Shown here: in pieces, positions 45,085 through 55,934 of the stretch | Position numbering within the stretch: position 1 is the first letter of the stretch | Layout of the letters: each line of letters starts with the position of its first letter | Assembly (NCBI RefSeq): GCF_025583945.1 | Contig: NZ_JAOEGU010000012.1 | Coordinates: 1 to 64,000, forward strand | Source: Methylobacter psychrophilus | Lineage (GTDB): Bacteria; Pseudomonadota; Gammaproteobacteria; Methylococcales; Methylomonadaceae | Direction of reading: 5' to 3' | DNA: 64,000 nucleotides | Program-made: the position numbers and the translations under genes | The notes under the pieces: generated by a model | Told to the model about the DNA's origin: nothing | The model's input: the letters and a program-made list of their open reading frames with translations, nothing else | Database searches by the model: none

Positions 45085-46485
45085 ATGATTCCCGTTATCT
45101 TATCGGGTGGCTCAGGAACAAGACTTTGGCCACTTTCTCGCGGACACTATCCCAAACAATTTCTACCACTGGTTTCAAGTCATACGATGGTTCAGGAAAC
45201 CCTGCTCAGGTTGGATGGAATTGACGGATTGAAAGCACCGCTTGCGGTATGTAATGAAGATCATCGATTTATGATGGCGGAACAATTATGGGAGATAGGT
45301 GCAAAACCAGCCGCTATTATTCTTGAGCCAATAGGCAGAAATACAGCTCCTGCAGTGGCTATGGCAGCATTATCAGCTTCATCTGAAGATGATATATTAT
45401 TGATTTTGCCTGCCGATCATGTTATTTCCAATCTGGTTGCTTTTCATGCCGCAGTCGTTGAGGCAAAAGCTTTGGCAGAGCAGGGTTTTTTGGTGACTTT
45501 TGGCATAGTACCTACCGAACCTGAAACCGGATATGGTTATATCAAGGCAGATACCATGCAGCATGGAGCCGCTTTTGGTGTGGCTGCTTTTGTTGAAAAA
45601 CCGGATGTAGAGACAGCAAAAGGCTATCTCCAAAGTGGTGGCTATTATTGGAATAGCGGCATGTTTGCATTTAGGGCGGGAAGTTTTCTCAGTGAGTTGG
45701 AGAAATTTAATCCAAAGATGTTGGCAATATGCCGTCAAGCCCTTAATGCTGCAAAAGTTGATTTGGATTTTGTCCGTTTGGATAGAGAGCTATTTGCTAC
45801 CTGTCCTGATGATTCTATTGATTATGCTGTCATGGAAAAAACGGATAAGGCCGTTGTTATTCCCTTGGATGCAGGCTGGAACGATGTAGGATCGTGGTCC
45901 GCTTTATGGGACGTGACCGAAAAGGACGCTTTTGGTAATGCCATTAGCGGGGACGTATTGACAGTTGATACCCACAATTCATTTATCCATGCACAAAGTA
46001 AACTGGTTGCGGTTATTGGTGCTCATGATCTGGTCATTGTCGAAACCGATGATGCAGTGATGATTTCGCCCAAAGACAGGGTTCAGGAAGTTAAACAAAT
46101 TGTTGCCCAGTTAAAAGAACGTGGCCGTAGCGAAGCGGATATTCACCGTAAAGCCTACCGTCCCTGGGGACATTATGATTTGGTTGATACGGGTGAGCGC
46201 CATCAGACCAAAAGGATTGTGGTTAAGCCTGGTGGTAAATTATCCGTACAGAAACATCATCATCGTGCCGAGCATTGGGTTGTTGTTAAAGGGACTGCAT
46301 TGGTTACCAAGGGCGAGGAAAAGTTGTTAATTACTGAAAACGAATCTATTTATATTCCTTTGGGTATTGTGCATTGTCTTGAAAATCCTGGTGTTATTCC
46401 TTTGGAAATCGTTGAGGTGCAATCGGGTAGTTATCTGGGGGAAGATGATATCGTGCGCTTTGTGGACCAATACGGACGTGTTTAA
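45085..46485 (+). CDS. manC: Bifunctional mannose-1-phosphate guanylyltransferase / mannose-6-phosphate isomerase
   Basis: 466 residues, the type II PMI-GMP architecture (AlgA, ManC, XanB). The N-terminal nucleotidyltransferase begins IPVILSGGSGTRLWPLSR with PKQF following, and has VEKPDVETAKGYL. The C-terminal cupin isomerase has the zinc motif QKHHHRAEHWVVVKGTA and ENESIYIPLGIVHCLENPG. Product GDP-mannose feeds exopolysaccharide or lipopolysaccharide synthesis. It is followed by galU, so the pair supplies GDP-mannose and UDP-glucose. AAGGAA precedes the ATG. Confidence 0.93.
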   Translation: MIPVILSGGSGTRLWPLSRGHYPKQFLPLVSSHTMVQETLLRLDGIDGLKAPLAVCNEDHRFMMAEQLWEIGAKPAAIILEPIGRNTAPAVAMAALSASSEDDILLILPADHVISNLVAFHAAVVEAKALAEQGFLVTFGIVPTEPETGYGYIKADTMQHGAAFGVAAFVEKPDVETAKGYLQSGGYYWNSGMFAFRAGSFLSELEKFNPKMLAICRQALNAAKVDLDFVRLDRELFATCPDDSIDYAVMEKTDKAVVIPLDAGWNDVGSWSALWDVTEKDAFGNAISGDVLTVDTHNSFIHAQSKLVAVIGAHDLVIVETDDAVMISPKDRVQEVKQIVAQLKERGRSEADIHRKAYRPWGHYDLVDTGERHQTKRIVVKPGGKLSVQKHHHRAEHWVVVKGTALVTKGEEKLLITENESIYIPLGIVHCLENPGVIPLEIVEVQSGSYLGEDDIVRFVDQYGRV

Positions 46486-46612
46486 TCTCTCGTAAAGTAA
46501 AAAATGGTGTAATGGCGACGAAGATTGTGAGCGTATTAGATACTGGTTTTTTATAGGCCAGTATCTTTGCCGGTCTTGTGTTTTAATAATTTGAATAAAA
46601 AGGAAATAATTA

Positions 46613-47494
46613 ATGAGTAAGAAAATCACCAAGGCAGTCTTTCCCGTGGCCGGTTTAGGAACACGTTTTTTACCGGCAACCAAGGGTATCCCTAAAGAAA
46701 TGTTGCCGATTGTTGATAAGCCGTTAATTCAATACGCTGTGGAAGAAGCCGTTGCCGCAGGTATTGACACCATGGTTTTTATTACCGGGCGTAGTAAAAA
46801 TGCAATAACTGATCATTTTGATAAGGCCTATGAACTGGAAAAAGAGCTGGAGTCAAAAAATAAAACTGAAATATTAAAGTTAATTCAGGATATTGTACCG
46901 CCACATGTGTCATGTATTTTTATCAGGCAATCCGAGGCATTAGGTCTGGGTCATGCGGTTTATTGCGCCAGACCGGTTATTGGTGACGAACCTTTTGCGG
47001 TGATATTGGCGGATGATTTGATCGAAGATGCCGGTCGAGGTTGTATGGCGCAGATGGTTAAATTGTACGAACAAAAGCATACTTCCATTCTGGGCGTAGA
47101 ACGGGTTGATCCATCAGAAACAGGTAGTTATGGTATTGTTAAAACTGCCGAGTTTTCAGAAAAATCAGCACCAATAGAAATAATTGTTGAGAAACCAAAG
47201 CCGGAAGATGCACCTTCAAACTTAGCGGTAGTAGGTCGGTATATTTTGACGCCAGCAATTTTTGATAAAATCAAAAAAACCGGTAGGGGTGCTGGTGGCG
47301 AAATTCAGTTAACCGATGCCATCGCTGATTTATTGAATGATGAGCCTGTGTTGGCTTACGAGTTCGAAGGTACACGTTATGATTGTGGCTCCAAGCTGGG
47401 GTTTTTAATAGCGAATGTAGAGCTGGCATTATTGAACAAAGAATTAAAAGATGGCTTTTTAGCTTATCTTAAAGAGTTAATCAAAAAGATTTAA
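46613..47494 (+). CDS. galU: UTP-glucose-1-phosphate uridylyltransferase GalU
   Basis: 293 residues. Makes UDP-glucose, the donor used by the glucan synthase at 15006 and by envelope polysaccharide enzymes. Family motifs: FPVAGLGTRFLPATKGIPKEMLPIVDKPLIQYAVEE is the start region (UTP loop), then FITGRSKNAITDHFD, RQSEALGLGHAVYCAR, ILADDLI, GSYGIVK, VEKPKPEDAPS and GAGGEIQLTDAI. AAAGGAAA ribosome binding site. The two starts of manC and galU are in one direction with a 127-base gap. Confidence 0.94.
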   Translation: MSKKITKAVFPVAGLGTRFLPATKGIPKEMLPIVDKPLIQYAVEEAVAAGIDTMVFITGRSKNAITDHFDKAYELEKELESKNKTEILKLIQDIVPPHVSCIFIRQSEALGLGHAVYCARPVIGDEPFAVILADDLIEDAGRGCMAQMVKLYEQKHTSILGVERVDPSETGSYGIVKTAEFSEKSAPIEIIVEKPKPEDAPSNLAVVGRYILTPAIFDKIKKTGRGAGGEIQLTDAIADLLNDEPVLAYEFEGTRYDCGSKLGFLIANVELALLNKELKDGFLAYLKELIKKI

Positions 47495-47540
47495 AGTCAA
47501 TAACGAGCAGTATTACGGCACGTTATAAAGATCACTGCCG

Positions 47541-47571
47541 GAAACACGAAGGTTTATTTCCTTCGTGTTTC
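47541..47571. terminator. Hairpin between convergent galU and glycosyltransferase genes
   Basis: GAAACACGAAGG (47541-47552) and CCTTCGTGTTTC (47560-47571) form a perfect 12-bp stem with a 7-base loop. Both coding sequences end within 60 bases, so it may end both transcripts. The arms also resemble the CACGAAG repeat family, which may be its origin. Confidence 0.6.
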
Positions 47572-47624
47572 TTGTGGCGATTAAAAAAATAAAAGTATTT
47601 TTTTATCTCAAAAATCGAGTTGCG

Positions 47625-48353
47625 TTATTTTTCAATTTCTTTAATTACTGGCAGTTTTGCGCGATTCTGTAGCCAGATAACCCCGGATAAATCAATGATT
47701 CCCGCCCAAAGACGATCTAAAGTCCCATATTTTGATTGGCCGCTTGTTCTTGATCTGTGATTGACCGGCTCAGAAATTACCTGTCCACCGGATCGTAAAA
47801 TCAAGGCGGGTAAAAATCGATGCATGTGATCGAAATAAGGTAAACCCAGAAAACGATCCCTTGAAAATACTTTTAAGCCGCAACCCGTATCCGGCGTATT
47901 ATCCCCCAGTAAGCGAGCCCGCACTCCGTTAGCCAGTTTAGATGAAAAAAGCCGCCAGGCAGAGTCATGACGTTTATTTCGCCATCCGGCTACCATCCAT
48001 AAATTACCGGTTGTTTCTCTTTCTAATGTTAAAACTTCATATAATCTAGGAATGTCGGCAGGATCGTTCTGGCCATCGCCATCCAGAGTAGCAATCCAGG
48101 GGTGGTTTGCCGCTTTAACACCGGTATGAATAGCGGTGCTTTGTCCGCAACTTTGCTCATGTCTAATTACTTTCAGTGCCTTGAAATCTTGAAGCGCCTG
48201 CTTTAGAACGGCGGCTGTTTGGTCGTTACTCCCGTCATCAACATAAATAATTTCATAGGCTTTAGCCTGACTCATTGCACTAACTATCTCTTCAATTAAA
48301 GGGACAATATTGTCGGCTTCATTATGAACGGGAACAACAACAGAAATTTTCAC
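47625..48353 (-). CDS. Family 2 glycosyltransferase (DPM1/polyprenyl-phosphate sugar transferase-like)
   Basis: 242 residues, GT-A fold: SVVVPVHNEADNIVPLIEEI at the start, IIYVDDGSNDQTAA, the DxD-like WIATLDGDGQNDP, and GCGLKVFSRD and HRFLPALILRSGG later. The family includes dolichol- and undecaprenyl-phosphate mannosyl or glucosyl transferases. A single hydrophobic patch near the C-terminus is not a clear membrane helix. The start is GTG 48353 with AGGA upstream. Next to manC and galU it may use their products. Confidence 0.82.
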   Translation of the reverse strand: MKISVVVPVHNEADNIVPLIEEIVSAMSQAKAYEIIYVDDGSNDQTAAVLKQALQDFKALKVIRHEQSCGQSTAIHTGVKAANHPWIATLDGDGQNDPADIPRLYEVLTLERETTGNLWMVAGWRNKRHDSAWRLFSSKLANGVRARLLGDNTPDTGCGLKVFSRDRFLGLPYFDHMHRFLPALILRSGGQVISEPVNHRSRTSGQSKYGTLDRLWAGIIDLSGVIWLQNRAKLPVIKEIEK

Positions 48354-48637
48354 AGACCATCCTAACTAAATAGTTTATTTACAGTGTATGAGCAGGGCAA
48401 AAATGAGCTTATCATTTTTTTGCCAATCAATAATCAATCACTTTCGATCGACTATGATATAAAAAATGCCTCAAATGTCCTAAAAATTTCGCTATAATTA
48501 AATGTAAAGCATTGATTATTAAGCTTACCGATACCTATAAAAGTGTTAATTAGCTGGATTAAAACCATTTGTTTTATAAGGCGTTTACAGGAATTATGAT
48601 GCTGACTATGCTTGCAATCTGGAGCATTATACTTTAA

Positions 48638-50674
<2,037 letters not shown>

Positions 50675-50684
50675 CAAAAAATGG

Positions 50685-50707
50685 AGTAATGGAGCAATCC
50701 CGTTACT
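50685..50707 (+). terminator. Probable terminator of thiC
   Basis: AGTAATGG (50685-50692) pairs with CCGTTACT (50700-50707) in an 8-bp stem with one G-U pair and a 7-base loop, then TCTTTAAATATT. It lies about 10 bases after the thiC stop. Confidence 0.45.
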
Positions 50708-50915
50708 TCTTTAAATATTAGTTCCATAGCAGTTTACCCGGTATAACAAGCAGATTCGGTATGCATAAAAAACATGCCGAACTCTGGTTTGAATTGGTTG
50801 TGTTGGACCTCAATTTATTACTTTCGATATCCATTTTTTTGTTCGCATTATTTGAGGAAGACAACCACGTTTAATTTGCTATCGTTCTTGGTAGCGACAT
50901 TTATCAGGCCATTTT

Positions 50916-51515
50916 ATGGAAGACAAAAAAAATATTGTAATTAAGGTTAAATATCCCGGTACTGGTAAAAAAGCCGAGGATGATCTTTCCACATCAAAAA
51001 TAATAACCGAATGGAATATTAAACGTATATTATTGGCTTTGCTCGGTGTCATTTTATTGATAATGGCATTGTGGTTTTTTTTTAAGCCAGTTGCTGAAAA
51101 TACCGATTTAAAACCCCAGGCTGTATTGTCTGAAGAAGTTATTAAGATACCTGTTAAGCCGAGCATAGATGGTAATAAAAGCATAACCATAACCAGATCT
51201 TTACTGACTTTTAAGATTAATAATAACGAACCGGAAGGTGAAATAACATTACCTTTGACGCTGAGTAAAACAAAATCAACGTCGATTTATTATTTTGTTG
51301 AATTATCAGGAATGAAAGATCGTACGGTTTATCACGAATGGTTACTGGATGGTACGCTTATCACCAGAAAAAAAGTAAATATATCAAATGATAACTGGCG
51401 AACATCAAGTCGACAGTTATTTATTTATAATGTAAAGACTCATTGGATTGCAAGGCTGGTTGATGAATCCGGTCAGATATTAAATCAGATAGATTTTAAT
51501 ATTATTTATGAATAA
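50916..51515 (+). CDS. DUF2914-like membrane-anchored protein
   Basis: 199 residues. An N-terminal cytoplasmic part (1-45, Lys-rich), one membrane helix (about 37-57: ILLALLGVILLIMALWFFF) and an extracytoplasmic C-terminal domain. The latter resembles DUF2914: ITRSLLTFKINNNEPEG, STSIYYFVELSGMKDRTVYHEWLLDG, NWRTSSRQLFIY and HWIARLVDESGQILNQIDF. The family occurs widely in Proteobacteria without a known function. The IS at 51523 inserted just after its stop codon, in the 7-bp site that begins one base past the stop; the coding sequence is intact. Confidence 0.72.
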   Translation: MEDKKNIVIKVKYPGTGKKAEDDLSTSKIITEWNIKRILLALLGVILLIMALWFFFKPVAENTDLKPQAVLSEEVIKIPVKPSIDGNKSITITRSLLTFKINNNEPEGEITLPLTLSKTKSTSIYYFVELSGMKDRTVYHEWLLDGTLITRKKVNISNDNWRTSSRQLFIYNVKTHWIARLVDESGQILNQIDFNIIYE

Positions 51516-52978
51516 GTGCAGTCAGCAATTCTCATTATGACGTTAATCACCTAAAATGGCAGACCGATTCTTATTGAGACCTGTGATATGAGTGCCCCCT
51601 TTGGATTAAATGCCTTGACCTTTAGTGATGTAGTCAAACAATTACATACCACTTTTGAAACTTTTTCTGATCCGCGAACCGGCAAAAATACGAACTATAC
51701 GATGACTGATGCTGGACTGAGTGCATTTTCAGTATTTTTCATGCAAAGCCCGTCATTTTTAGATTTTCAGCGAACCATGCAGGATACACAAGGGAAAAAC
51801 AATGCACAAACACTGTTCGGTGTTTTTAAGATCCCAACAGACAACCACATTCGGAGCCTGCTTGATGCGGTAGAGCCTGCGACAGTGTATCCGCTGTTTG
51901 ATTTTGTATTTGACGGTTTGCAACGGGCGGGGGTAATCGATACTTTTCGCTCAACAGACAATCGATTACTGCTGGCATTGGATGGAACCGACTATTTTTC
52001 GTCACAAAATCTCCACGGTCCCTGCTGTTCAAGTAAAACACACCGTAACGGTAAAGTCAGCTATTCGCACAAAGTAATAACGCCCGTGCTGGTTAAGTCT
52101 GGTAGTGACAAGGTTATTTCACTGGCGCCAGAATTTGTTCGCCCGCAGGACGGTCATGAAAAACAGGATTGCGAGATCAACGCCTCTCTGCGCTGGCTAG
52201 AAAGTCGGGGTAGTCAGTACGCTGCGCTGGGCACTACCGTGCTCGGCGATGATTTGTATTGTCACGAGCCATTTTGTCGGGCGTTGCTGGTCAAAGGACT
52301 TGAATTCACCCTGGTCTGTAAACCCGACTCTCATAAGACGCTGTACGAATGGGTTGATGATTTGGGGCGTAACGGTATTGTTAAAACCTTGGTGCAGACT
52401 CGCTGGACCGGCAAACGCCATGAAACAGACACTTATCGTTATGTCAGCAGCGTGCCCTTGCGTGATGCCGATGATGCATTAATGGTGAACTGGTGCGAGA
52501 TCACCACCCGCACGGCAGACGGTAAGGTACGGTATCGAAATGCGTTCGCAACCTCCTTGAGGATTGATGACGCTAACGTTGTCGAAATAGTTGCCTCCGG
52601 ACGCGCCAGGTGGAAGATTGAAAATGAAAACAATAATACCCTGAAGACCAAGGGCTATCGCTTCGAGCATAACTTTGGTCACGGCCAACAATTCTTGTCT
52701 TCCTTACTGGCGACTCTGATTTTACTCGCCTACTTGTTGCATACCCTGCTGGATTTAATGGACGACAAGTTTTGCCTGCTTCGTCAAAAACTACCTTCAC
52801 GCAAACGTTTGTTCGATGATATGAAGGCACTGACTACCTACTTTTGTTTCGATAACTGGGAGCACCTGCTCGATTTCATGCTGGAAGGCTGGTCGTATAA
52901 GCCGGGAAGCCCAATCAATCGGCCCCCGAAGCCTGAAATCGGATAGGTTTTCGTCATAATGAGAATTGCTGGTGCAGT
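51516..52978 (+). mobile_element. Complete insertion sequence with 7-bp target duplications
   Basis: Element 51523-52971 (1449 bp) bounded by perfect 20-bp inverted repeats: CAGCAATTCTCATTATGACG at the left end (51523-51542) and its exact reverse complement at the right end (52952-52971). GTGCAGT is directly repeated on both flanks (51516-51522 and 52972-52978), a 7-bp target site duplication. It carries one transposase gene. The family is probably ISNCY-like by transposase character. Confidence 0.95.
51588..52946 (+). CDS. DDE transposase of the insertion sequence
   Basis: 452 residues, DDE-type transposase. Acidic residues: Asp132 in LALDGTDYF, Asp221 in TVLGDDLYC and a Glu (345 or 347) in RWKIENENNN, spaced as for IS4/IS1380-like or ISNCY-like enzymes. 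A conserved GYRFEHNFGHG stretch follows. The N-terminal region (1-100) is helical and probably binds the inverted repeats. It fills the space between the inverted repeats and is in one intact frame, so the element may still be active. Confidence 0.92.
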   Translation: MSAPFGLNALTFSDVVKQLHTTFETFSDPRTGKNTNYTMTDAGLSAFSVFFMQSPSFLDFQRTMQDTQGKNNAQTLFGVFKIPTDNHIRSLLDAVEPATVYPLFDFVFDGLQRAGVIDTFRSTDNRLLLALDGTDYFSSQNLHGPCCSSKTHRNGKVSYSHKVITPVLVKSGSDKVISLAPEFVRPQDGHEKQDCEINASLRWLESRGSQYAALGTTVLGDDLYCHEPFCRALLVKGLEFTLVCKPDSHKTLYEWVDDLGRNGIVKTLVQTRWTGKRHETDTYRYVSSVPLRDADDALMVNWCEITTRTADGKVRYRNAFATSLRIDDANVVEIVASGRARWKIENENNNTLKTKGYRFEHNFGHGQQFLSSLLATLILLAYLLHTLLDLMDDKFCLLRQKLPSRKRLFDDMKALTTYFCFDNWEHLLDFMLEGWSYKPGSPINRPPKPEIG

Positions 52979-53100
52979 GTTGCATCTAAAGCATTATAAA
53001 AAAATTGATAGTATACTGATTTATAATATATATAACCTTTAAAAATATATACTGATTATGGTAAAGTTATTTAAAAATTTTTATTATTAAGGGAATAACA

Positions 53101-53416
53101 ATGACCGATTATCAAAGTCTTTCAGAAAGTGAATTACAGGCTGTTATTGATAACGCAGAGAAAGCATTAAAAATTATACAAGCAAAATAAGCGTAAAGAC
53201 GTTATAGCGCAGATCAAACAATTAGCTGCATCTATTGATGTTGCTGTGGATATACACGAAACTGATAAAAAACCAGCGCGTAAAGGTAGTAAAGTGGCGG
53301 TTAAATATCGTCATCCCAATGATCCGGAAAAAACATGGACAGGTCGCGGGGTAATGCCGACATGGTTGCAAACCGTTATAAATGAAGGTCGCGATCGCTC
53401 TGAATTTGAAATTTAG
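53101..53416 (+). pseudogene. H-NS-family DNA-binding protein gene, interrupted by a frameshift
   Basis: The first frame, from ATG 53101, encodes 29 residues (MTDYQSLSESELQAVIDNAEK and on) and stops at TAA 53188. Dropping one A of the AAAA run at 53184-53187 continues as NKRKDVIAQIKQLAASIDVAV, then KVAVKYRHPNDPEKTW and TWTGRGVMPTWL, ending at TAG 53414. The TWTGRG-xxP-xWL motif with YRHPND before it is the H-NS/StpA-like DNA-binding motif. The joined protein would be about 104 residues, normal for this family. Either the gene is broken by one inserted base, the run is miscounted in the sequence, or a +1 shift at GCA AAA TAA is used. A regulator lost near an IS would be unsurprising. Confidence 0.75.
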
Positions 53417-53443
53417 AGCTTGCCAAATACTTAGAGGTAGACG

Positions 53444-53473
53444 AATCCGTCTTACAAATTAATAAGACGGATT
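53444..53473. terminator. Bidirectional terminator between the H-NS remnant and the amidase
   Basis: AATCCGTCTTA (53444-53454) and TAAGACGGATT (53463-53473) form a perfect 11-bp stem with an 8-base loop. It sits between two convergent genes. T-rich DNA follows on the right side. Confidence 0.65.
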
Positions 53474-53483
53474 ACAGTTATTC

Positions 53484-54368
53484 TTAATCGATAAAACGTT
53501 TGCTTAAATCGTTATAAGCATCAATTCTACGGTCACGTAAATAGGGCCATATTTGTCTGACCCGTTCAGTATGAGATCTGTCAATCTTGGCCGTTAACAG
53601 TTTTGTTTCTGAATCATTAGCCTGGGTTTTTATTTCTCCTTGCGGGCCGGCAATAAAACTATTGCCCCAGAATTTTATTCCTGTTGCTGAATCAGGTGCT
53701 TGTTCAAAGCCTACCCGGTTGCAGGCGATAACAGGGATGCCGTTGGCAACTGCATGAGAGCGCTGAATAGTAACCCAGGCATCCATTTGGCGTTGCTGTT
53801 CTTCTTTTGAATCCTGCTGATCCCAGCCTATCGCTGTAGGGTATATTAAAATTTCTGCGCCAGCTAAAGCCATTAATCTGGCCGCTTCCGGAAACCATTG
53901 ATCCCAGCAAATTAACACGCCTAATTTACCGATAGAGGTCTCTATTGGTTTAAAACCCAGATCACCGGGGGTGAAGTAATATTTTTCATAAAACCCCGGG
54001 TCATCGGGTATATGCATTTTTCTATATTTACCAGCTATACTGCCATCCTTATCAAAAACAACGGCAGTATTATGGTAAAGCCCGGGTGCTCTTTTTTCAA
54101 AAATGGTTGAGACGATGACAATTTTTAATTTTTTGGCTACGGCCGACAGAATTTCAGTGGCAGGACCAGGGATTTCTTGAGCAAGATCAAAATTATTATA
54201 ATCTTCATTTTGACAAAAATAGGGCCCTAAATGTAGTTCTGGTAATACCACCAGATCTGCATTGGCTGCTGCGGCTTCATGTATTTTTGCAATGGAAAAA
54301 TCCAGGTTTGTTTGTCTGTCTTCATTACAAGGTTGTTGAACAGCGCTAACGATTAATATTGATTTCAT
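53484..54368 (-). CDS. aguB: Carbon-nitrogen hydrolase, probable N-carbamoylputrescine amidase (AguB)
   Basis: 294 residues, nitrilase superfamily. Catalytic triad: Glu44 in VVLPELHLGPYF, Lys in KYRKMHIPDDPGFYEKYYF and Cys in GVLICWDQWFPEAAR. The YPTAIGWD segment with a following QQRQMDAWVTIQRSHAVANGIPV stretch and the GNSFIAGPQGEI end match N-carbamoylputrescine amidases closely. It releases putrescine, CO2 and ammonia in the agmatine route. The usual partner, agmatine deiminase AguA, is not adjacent. Confidence 0.88.
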   Translation of the reverse strand: MKSILIVSAVQQPCNEDRQTNLDFSIAKIHEAAAANADLVVLPELHLGPYFCQNEDYNNFDLAQEIPGPATEILSAVAKKLKIVIVSTIFEKRAPGLYHNTAVVFDKDGSIAGKYRKMHIPDDPGFYEKYYFTPGDLGFKPIETSIGKLGVLICWDQWFPEAARLMALAGAEILIYPTAIGWDQQDSKEEQQRQMDAWVTIQRSHAVANGIPVIACNRVGFEQAPDSATGIKFWGNSFIAGPQGEIKTQANDSETKLLTAKIDRSHTERVRQIWPYLRDRRIDAYNDLSKRFID

Positions 54369-54580
54369 AATTGAATGGGGTAGTGGGTTTTACTGTAGCA
54401 ATTATAAACTATTATAATTTTACGAATAAACATATCAAAAGTGAGTGTTGGAATATTCTGTTTTTACCGGTAAATTAGCCGAATTTATTTTTAGCGATTG
54501 TTGCCGTAATAGACTTAATACAAAGCTTACTAATATCATTAAGGCAGTTTTCTAATATATCCATTTCCAGGTGAGTGATT

Positions 54581-54673
54581 ATGAGTAATCAAGAATTACA
54601 AAATAAAGAGTTGACGACAGAAGAAAGTGCGAAAAAAAGACGTCGTTTATTAAGGGATCAGAAAAGCATTTAG
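54581..54673 (+). CDS. Short ORF, possible truncated signal-type protein
   Basis: 30 residues (MSNQELQNKELTTEESAKKR and ten more) with a plausible AGGTGA ribosome binding site 7 bases before the ATG. The sequence ends in KKRRRLL followed by RDQKSI. A one-base change would continue it into another frame that reads GSEKHLDVHKKKK, so it may be the remains of a longer protein with a basic, signal-like start. It may also be a chance ORF. Confidence 0.3.
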   Translation: MSNQELQNKELTTEESAKKRRRLLRDQKSI

Positions 54674-54839
54674 ATGTGCATAAGAAAAAAAAGATCATTA
54701 CGTATTAATTAAGTTCCCAATAAATAAACTGCCACAGATTCATAGCGTAAATCTGTACATAATCTGTGAATTTGTGGCATATTTTGCCAGTTAGCCTCCG
54801 AGTCAATAATGGCTCAATGCCAAGGTATTTATTCGCGAG

Positions 54840-55395
54840 AAGATGTTTCGAGCAGTATAGCCAATGCCGGTTTTTGTCGTCTCACCGGTGTCGTGGTTTC
54901 CTTTTTAGGGAATGGTACGTTACCGGTGGCCGCATTTTATACCGCAACCCAATAGGTTACCAAGAACAGCAAAGCATATCGGTCTACTTTCCCCATTTTT
55001 ATCAGTTCACGCCTTATTTAAATCTTGTGATGGTTTTTTATGGCACTGGATTATTTATTTACGCTGACAAAACCTCTAAAAAATTTAATATTATTGATGT
55101 GTATTTTACTTATCCCGATAGCTACGACGTTGCTGGGGAAACGGCTTAAAATTCGCGTCATGCTCACCTTGCGTGGCACGTAAATACTTTTATTAAAAAT
55201 GCCTGGCTAAAAATAAGGCTGTTGATGGTGTTAAAAAGTGTCATATGCATTTTTTCAGTATCTAACTCTCTTAAGCAACATATGGTTTCTTTAAGTGCCA
55301 AAGCTGATAGAATTCCTGTAATTGGTAACGGCATTGATTTATCCACCTTTTACCCATTAACTAAATCTGCTGCCAGAACAGAGTTAAAATTATAA
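54840..55395 (+). pseudogene. Remnant of a family 4 glycosyltransferase gene
   Basis: Pieces of one GT4 protein are spread over several frames. Up to 55126 one frame reads RILYRNPIGYQEQQSISVYF, then FYQFTPYLNLVMVFYG and IIDVYFTYPDSY, typical of the N-terminal Rossmann domain. At about 55128 the sense shifts frame and reads LLGKRLKIRVMLTLRGT, then stops. A third piece, 55180-55395, reads NTFIKNAWLKIRLLMVLKS, then CIFSVSNSLKQHMV, IPVIGNGIDLSTFYPLT and ends at TAA. These follow the order of a GT4 enzyme up to the linker before the nucleotide-sugar domain, which is missing. The 127-residue open stretch 54766-55149 covers the first piece and is not an intact gene. The gene is clearly dead. Confidence 0.72.
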
Positions 55396-55442
55396 ATTTT
55401 GGTGGAAGAATTTCAGAGGATAGTCTTGGAGAAATACGTTTA

Positions 55443-55934
55443 ATGTCATTTGTAATTCAGTGGATGGATGCGTGTTGTGGACCTGAGGAAGTTATTAAAA
55501 TTTCTACTCCGGCAGGTCAACTGATTTTATACCGGCAGCAAGGAATTATTAGTAAAGCAGACTGGGCGTCTGATGATGATCTTTATTCCCAAGATCCTGA
55601 CCTGCAGGAACAATTTAACCAATATTGGTTAAATATCGATAAACACATTAATATTAAATTGTTAAAACAAGGTAGTGCCTATCGTCATAAAGTCTGGACT
55701 GCATTGGGTAATATTCCTTTTGGAGAAACCATGACTTATTCTGCATTAGCCAAAAAAATAGATTCGTCTGCGCGAGCTGTTGGTAATGCCTGCAGGGATA
55801 ATCCTTACCCAGTCATTATTCCTTGTCATCGTATTGTGTCCGTTTCCGGTATGGGGGGCTATTGTGGGCAAACACAAGGCGATTTTATGGCAATCAAAAA
55901 TAAATTACTCACTTATGAGGCAACCCATAAATAA
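55443..55934 (+). CDS. ogt: Methylated-DNA-protein-cysteine S-methyltransferase
   Basis: 163 residues. Repairs O6-alkylguanine by transfer of the alkyl group to its own Cys, a one-turnover reaction. The active site is PVIIPCHRIV with Cys128; FGETMTYSALAKKI, ARAVGNACRDNPYP and GGYCGQTQGDFMAIKNKLL complete the family pattern. It lacks the Ada regulatory domain, so it is the Ogt/MGT short form. The stop overlaps the xerD start by one base (TAATG), so both are probably translated from one mRNA. Confidence 0.92.
   Translation: MSFVIQWMDACCGPEEVIKISTPAGQLILYRQQGIISKADWASDDDLYSQDPDLQEQFNQYWLNIDKHINIKLLKQGSAYRHKVWTALGNIPFGETMTYSALAKKIDSSARAVGNACRDNPYPVIIPCHRIVSVSGMGGYCGQTQGDFMAIKNKLLTYEATHK

Noticed and set aside
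54766-55149. 127-residue open reading frame
   Set aside because: It begins in non-coding sequence, and only its second half resembles a glycosyltransferase; the rest of that protein continues in other frames. It is part of a pseudogene.
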